Shown here: in pieces, positions 7,300 through 9,774 of the stretch
Layout: each line of letters opens with the position of its first letter
How positions within the stretch are numbered: the first letter of the stretch is position 1
Origin: Oscillospiraceae bacterium
GTDB lineage: Bacteria > Bacillota > Clostridia > Oscillospirales > Oscillospiraceae
NCBI GenBank assembly: GCA_017400415.1
Contig: JAFPTE010000105.1
Coordinates: 1 to 9,774, forward strand
Reading direction: 5' to 3'
DNA: 9,774 bases
Position numbers and translations under genes: made by a program
Notes under the pieces: generated by a model
Databases searched by the model: none
What the model saw: the letters and a program-made list of their open reading frames with translations, nothing else
What the model was told of the DNA's origin: nothing

Positions 7300-8221
7300 G
7301 ATAGCCACCTGCAACAAGGCAGTAAAGGCCGATGCGGCAGCCTTCGTCCAGAAGTGCGAGGCGGAGTACCGCCGGGGCATCGAAAGGGCCGCCCTGGCCA
7401 TTCTGGAGAATATGAGCGTGTGCCCGGTGGTGCTGCTCTCCGGCCCCAGCGGCGCCGGCAAGACCACCACCGCCAAGCGCATTGAGGAGGAGCTGGAGCG
7501 CCACGGCGTCAACAGCCACACCGTCTCCATGGATAACTATTTCTCCACCCTTAACCCCAGGACCGCACCCCGTACCCCGGAGGGGGAGATAGACTTTGAA
7601 AGCCCCCTGCTTCTGGATATGGACCTTCTGAACGAGCATTTCGCCGCCCTCTCCGCCGGGAAGGAGATACGGATACCCTACTACATGTTCTCCCGGCAGA
7701 AGCGGTCCGCCAGCCAGTTTACCCGCATGCAGCTTAAGGATAACGAGGTTGCCATCTTTGAGGGGATCCACGCCCTGAACGACGTCATCACCGATAAGAA
7801 CCCCGGGGCCTTCGGTCTTTATATCTCCGCCGATACATCCTACCTGGGCAGGGGCGGCACCTTCAAGCCCGAGTGGACCAGACTTGTGCGCCGGGTGGTC
7901 CGGGACAACAACTTCCGGGGCGCCGACGCCGGCTACACCATGGCCCTTTGGGGCAACGTGGTGCGGGGGGAGCGGAGCAATATCGACCCCTTCATTCACA
8001 AGGCCCGCATGAGGGTGAATTCCTCCGTGGGCTATGAGCTGAACCTGCTGCGGGACCACGCCCTGCCCCTGCTCCGGTCCATTGAGCCCGATATGGCGGG
8101 CTATGAGGAGATAAGCCGCCTGGTGCCCATTCTGGAGCAGTTTGAGCCCATGGACAGCAGCCTCTGTCCTGCGGACAGCCTCCTGCGGGAGTTCATCGGC
8201 GGCGGCGTGTATCACTACTGA
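7289..8221 (+). CDS. Uridine kinase-like nucleoside kinase, short form
   Basis: This 310-residue P-loop kinase belongs to the uridine kinase/phosphoribulokinase family. Visible features are the Walker A GPSGAGKTT (52-60), the substrate-binding segment SMDNYF (80-85), FESPLLLDMDLL (103-114), IFEGIHALND (156-165) and the lid-like RLVRRVVRDNNFRG (198-211). The C-terminal 'SLLREFIGGGVY' (297-308) resembles the end of clostridial nucleoside kinases. Many of those relatives are about 550 residues, with an N-terminal TGS/threonyl-tRNA-synthetase-like region, which is missing here; only about 45 residues precede the P-loop. Phosphorylation of uridine or another nucleoside in salvage is the likely role, but the substrate cannot be read from sequence. 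The ATG lies inside hemZ (11-bp overlap), with AAGGAG 13 nt upstream, longer than ideal. It is the last gene with the codon usage typical of the operon. Confidence 0.87.
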   Translation: MSVRIATCNKAVKADAAAFVQKCEAEYRRGIERAALAILENMSVCPVVLLSGPSGAGKTTTAKRIEEELERHGVNSHTVSMDNYFSTLNPRTAPRTPEGEIDFESPLLLDMDLLNEHFAALSAGKEIRIPYYMFSRQKRSASQFTRMQLKDNEVAIFEGIHALNDVITDKNPGAFGLYISADTSYLGRGGTFKPEWTRLVRRVVRDNNFRGADAGYTMALWGNVVRGERSNIDPFIHKARMRVNSSVGYELNLLRDHALPLLRSIEPDMAGYEEISRLVPILEQFEPMDSSLCPADSLLREFIGGGVYHY

Positions 8222-8233
8222 TCGGAGCAGGCC

Positions 8234-8974
8234 ATGAACGAAGAACTCATCCGCCGGGCGGAGGATCTGGCGCGGCGCTGCGAGAAATCCGGCGGCGTCA
8301 CCCACAGCGTCTTTCTCACCCCGGCGGAGCAGTACGCCCTGCGCAGCTGGCGCCCGGCGTCTGACTGTACCGTGGTCTTTCACGGCGGCGTGCCGGATGC
8401 GGAGCGCGCCGCGGCCTTCTTCCTCCCGGACTGGATGGAGGAAGGCGAGCTGGACGTCTCGGAGACCCTCCGCTGCGTCCGGATCACGGCCCATTTCGGC
8501 GCGCCGGGCCACCGGGACTATCTGGGTGCGCTGCTGAACCTGGGCGTCCGGCGCCAATGGCTGGGCGATATCCTCATTCAGGACAGCGTTGCCCACGTCC
8601 TCTGCCTGCACACGGTGGAGCCGCAGCTCCTGACCCTGGAGCGGGTGGGACGCTGCGGCGTGAAAACCGCCTCGGTGCCCCTCCATGAGGTGCCCGTGCC
8701 GGAGCGGAAGGTGCGCCCGGTGCGCTTCACGGTGCAGTCCGCCCGGCTGGACGCGGTGCTCGCGGGACTCTTTCGCCTTTCCCGCACGGCGGCGTCGGAG
8801 CACATCCGCGCCGGAGACGCCAGCCTGAACTATGCCGAGTGCCTGCGCCCGGACGCACCTGTCGCCGTGGGCGACGTCATCAGCCTCCGGGGCTACGGCA
8901 AGGCCCGGGTCACGGAGCTGGGCGGTCAGTCCCGCAAGGGCCGCCAGTTTCTCAGCGGGGAAGTGTACTGCTGA
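8234..8974 (+). CDS. ylmH: YlmH-family S4-domain RNA-binding protein
   Basis: The 246-residue protein has the YlmH layout: an N-terminal domain, the family signature GHRDYLGALLNLGVRRQWLG (92-111) followed by GDILI, and a C-terminal S4 RNA-binding domain (about 167-230; 'RLDAVLAGLFRLSRTAASEH' and the GDVISLRGYGKARV segment). B. subtilis YlmH is encoded near sepF/divIVA and has been linked to ribosome-associated quality control, as a relative of RqcP that binds the large subunit. Here it sits 12 bp behind the kinase, away from division genes, and is followed by a terminator. GGAGCAGG lies just before the ATG at 8234. Its codon choice differs from the genes before it: no ATA and no AGA/AGG codons, and far more GCG. 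This resembles the downstream spo0A. Identification of the family is firm; the cellular role is inferred from relatives. Confidence 0.92.
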   Translation: MNEELIRRAEDLARRCEKSGGVTHSVFLTPAEQYALRSWRPASDCTVVFHGGVPDAERAAAFFLPDWMEEGELDVSETLRCVRITAHFGAPGHRDYLGALLNLGVRRQWLGDILIQDSVAHVLCLHTVEPQLLTLERVGRCGVKTASVPLHEVPVPERKVRPVRFTVQSARLDAVLAGLFRLSRTAASEHIRAGDASLNYAECLRPDAPVAVGDVISLRGYGKARVTELGGQSRKGRQFLSGEVYC

Positions 8975-8994
8975 TTTCTCCATTCGACGCGTTT

Positions 8995-9030
8995 CGCCGG
9001 AGGAGTTTCCTCCTCCGGCGCTGCTTTTCT
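8995..9030 (+). terminator. Rho-independent terminator after ylmH
   Basis: A perfect 11-bp GC-rich stem (CGCCGGAGGAG at 8995-9005, CTCCTCCGGCG at 9010-9020) encloses a TTTC loop and is followed by CTGCTTTTCT and further T-rich sequence. It starts 21 nt after the ylmH stop and should end the long upstream transcript, isolating spo0A. Confidence 0.88.
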
Positions 9031-9036
9031 CCTCTT

Positions 9037-9053
9037 TGTCGAATTTTGTCGAA
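9037..9053 (+). promoter_or_regulatory. Two tandem Spo0A binding sites (0A boxes)
   Basis: The consensus 0A box TGTCGAA occurs exactly at 9037-9043 and 9047-9053. They are direct repeats with start points 10 bp apart, about one helical turn, so two Spo0A~P molecules could bind the same face as a dimer. The location some 250 bp upstream of spo0A points to autoregulation, as known for spo0A in Bacillus. One-mismatch copies lie nearby at 8983-8989 (reverse strand) and 9144-9150. Confidence 0.8.
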
Positions 9054-9074
9054 AAGAAGTTAACATAATATTTT
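9046..9074 (+). promoter_or_regulatory. Candidate Spo0A-linked promoter for spo0A
   Basis: TTGTCG (9046-9051), which overlaps the second 0A box, is followed after 17 bp by TATTTT (9069-9074), a 4/6 match to the -10. An alternative -10, TAATAT at 9066-9071, leaves a 14-bp spacer. An 0A box overlapping the -35 is how Spo0A~P activates some sigma-A promoters (spoIIG type). A sigma-H promoter is also possible (AAGAAGTT ... TGAAGA, 9054-9079) but matches the consensus poorly. The start point is therefore uncertain. Confidence 0.45.
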
Positions 9075-9109
9075 GAAGATTCCTGTCAGTTCCACCCGAT
9101 TTTTGCACT

Positions 9110-9121
9110 TTTTCCGGAAAA
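9110..9121. repeat. Perfect 12-bp palindrome
   Basis: TTTTCCGGAAAA is a perfect palindrome located downstream of the candidate spo0A promoter. It could be an operator for a dimeric regulator, but no regulator can be named, and a single palindrome of this length may be chance. Confidence 0.4.
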
Positions 9122-9125
9122 CACC

Positions 9126-9143
9126 CGGAACCGTGCGGTTCCG
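9126..9143. repeat. Short hairpin in the spo0A upstream region
   Basis: CGGAACC (9126-9132) and GGTTCCG (9137-9143) form a 7-bp GC-rich stem around a GTGC loop. No T-run follows on the + strand, so it is not a terminator for ylmH; on the - strand the following bases are only moderately T-rich. It may be an RNA structural element in the leader or an operator. Confidence 0.5.
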
Positions 9144-9167
9144 CGTCGAATTATGTAAACAAAAAAC

Positions 9168-9209
9168 CAGACCGTTTCGAGGCTTTTCGCGTTGATTTGC
9201 CACGGTCTG
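9168..9209 (+). repeat. Inverted repeat in the predicted spo0A leader
   Basis: CAGACCGT (9168-9175) pairs perfectly with ACGGTCTG (9202-9209) around a 26-nt loop. It lies 90-130 nt before the spo0A start, inside the predicted 5' untranslated region, and could shape the leader RNA. No known riboswitch consensus was recognised. Confidence 0.45.
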
Positions 9210-9267
9210 TATGCTAAATTATCACTGGAACAGCGGTGAATCTGCGAAAACAGACATAAGGGACACG

Positions 9268-9292
9268 CCGCAAATGATACTTTCTGCGGAGG
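9268..9292 (+). promoter_or_regulatory. spo0A ribosome binding site with possible occluding hairpin
   Basis: GGAGG (9288-9292) lies 7 nt before the ATG at 9300, an ideal Shine-Dalgarno position. CCGCA (9268-9272) can pair with TGCGG (9285-9289), which covers the first two bases of the Shine-Dalgarno. The 5-bp stem is weak, so any effect on translation is speculative. Confidence 0.55.
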
Positions 9293-9299
9293 AAAAATT

Positions 9300-9774
9300 A
9301 TGACAACCAAAATCAAGGTGCTTCTGGCGGACACAAATGAAGATTTTCGGATGCTGCTCTCGGATCTGATCGACGCGGAGCCGGATCTGGAGATCCTGGG
9401 CGCGGCGGAAAACGGCGAGCAGGCGCTCCAGCTGGTGCGGGAACTGGACCCGGACGTGCTGGTGACGGACGTGATATTGCCGAAGATGGACGGGCTCGCG
9501 GTGCTGCAGCGGATGCAGGCGGCGGCCAGCCGCACGCGGGCGGTGGTGGTTTCGGGCTTCTATACCCAGCAGGTGCTCACGGAGGCGTCGGAGCTGGGCG
9601 CGGCCTTCTTCCTGCCGAAGCCCTGCGCTCCGGAGCTGCTGCTCAGCCGCATCCGGCAGGCGGCCCAGTCCAAGCCGGTGCAGTTCCCACCCTTCCCGGT
9701 CCAGGAGACGCCCCAGGAGCCCAGCCTGGAGGCGCTGGTCACAGAGATCATCCACGAGATCGGCGTCCCGGCCC
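9300..9774 (+). CDS. spo0A: Sporulation master regulator Spo0A, 5' part (3' end outside window)
   Basis: The frame starts at ATG 9300 behind a strong GGAGG and stays open to the window end (158 residues). Residues 1-122 form a receiver domain: phosphoacceptor D57 in VLVTDVILPKMDGLAVL, switch residue S85 in VVVSGF, and K107 in FFLPKP. After a proline-rich linker (125-141), the sequence LVTEIIHEIGVPA (146-158) is the characteristic beginning of the Spo0A effector domain, which separates it from other response regulators. When phosphorylated, Spo0A binds 0A boxes and switches the cell to sporulation. The acidic pair near the N-terminus reads A10-D11-T12-N13, where B. subtilis has ADDN, so the second Asp is Thr. 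Codon use is rich in GCG and lacks AGA/AGG, like ylmH and unlike the rel operon. 0A boxes upstream suggest autoregulation. Confidence 0.93.
   Translation, partial: MTTKIKVLLADTNEDFRMLLSDLIDAEPDLEILGAAENGEQALQLVRELDPDVLVTDVILPKMDGLAVLQRMQAAASRTRAVVVSGFYTQQVLTEASELGAAFFLPKPCAPELLLSRIRQAAQSKPVQFPPFPVQETPQEPSLEALVTEIIHEIGVPA

Larger units (their letters stand above)
8975..9299 (+). other. Noncoding region between ylmH and spo0A
   Basis: This 325-bp stretch has no plausible gene on either strand. In order it holds the ylmH terminator, two tandem 0A boxes, a candidate promoter, a 12-bp palindrome, a stable short hairpin, a one-mismatch 0A-like site (CGTCGAA, 9144-9150), a long-loop inverted repeat, and small potential hairpins leading into the spo0A ribosome binding site. 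It is clearly more AT-rich than the flanking genes from about 9030 on. The individual elements are listed separately. Confidence 0.85.

Noticed and set aside
5875..7530. Reverse-strand open frame of 551 codons opposite hemZ
   Set aside because: Antisense shadow of the intact hemZ and the start of the kinase gene; no motif.
7112..8983. Reverse-strand open frame of 623 codons opposite kinase and ylmH
   Set aside because: It spans two real genes and their junction; composition and lack of any motif indicate a shadow, despite its length.
9054..9079. Sigma-H promoter for spo0A
   Set aside because: AAGAAGTT followed by TGAAGA has roughly the right spacing, but both halves deviate from the sigma-H consensus. 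It is mentioned only as an alternative to the candidate promoter.
9160..9299. Cyclic-di-GMP or other known riboswitch before spo0A
   Set aside because: The leader shows hairpins, but I could not match it to conserved riboswitch core sequences such as the GEMM core.
9222..9755. Reverse-strand frames opposite spo0A
   Set aside because: They lie antisense to a clear Spo0A receiver domain and encode Arg/Leu/Gln-rich sequence with no family features.

Overview
The window looks like chromosomal DNA from a GC-rich, spore-forming anaerobe of the Clostridia, most likely the Oscillospiraceae (Oscillibacter/Flavonifractor-like). The evidence is a Spo0A-type response regulator with 0A boxes upstream, a recJ–rel–dtd–MBL–hemZ gene order of clostridial type, and DUF1349 and YlmH proteins of Firmicutes type. 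The genus is inference; no rRNA or other taxonomic marker is present. All supported genes lie on the + strand.

Layout. (1) Positions 1-435 are the 3' end of a DUF1349 (concanavalin A-like) protein. (2) A short gap holds an extended -10 promoter (445-473) and a strong ribosome binding site. (3) From 508 to 8221 runs a tightly packed operon: recJ (TTG start), a bifunctional (p)ppGpp synthetase/hydrolase (rel), dtd, a small four-helix membrane protein, a glyoxalase II-like metallo-beta-lactamase protein, hemZ, and a short nucleoside kinase. Neighbours abut (TAA|ATG), share ATGA (three times), overlap by 11 bp, or are 3 bp apart, so translational coupling is likely. (4) ylmH follows 12 bp later and ends at a strong intrinsic terminator (8995-9030). 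(5) A 325-bp noncoding region carries two tandem consensus 0A boxes, a candidate promoter, several palindromes and a potentially structured leader. (6) spo0A starts at 9300 and runs off the window; its receiver domain and the first residues of its DNA-binding domain are visible.

Functionally the window brings together DNA repair (RecJ), the stringent response (Rel), translation quality control (Dtd, YlmH), salvage and detoxification enzymes, and the master regulator of sporulation. I see no mobile element, CRISPR array, tRNA or rRNA, and no clearly novel multi-gene system. The points most worth a second look are the spo0A upstream region, the altered acidic pocket of Spo0A, a sharp codon-usage change between the kinase and ylmH, and the uncharacterised membrane protein inside the operon.
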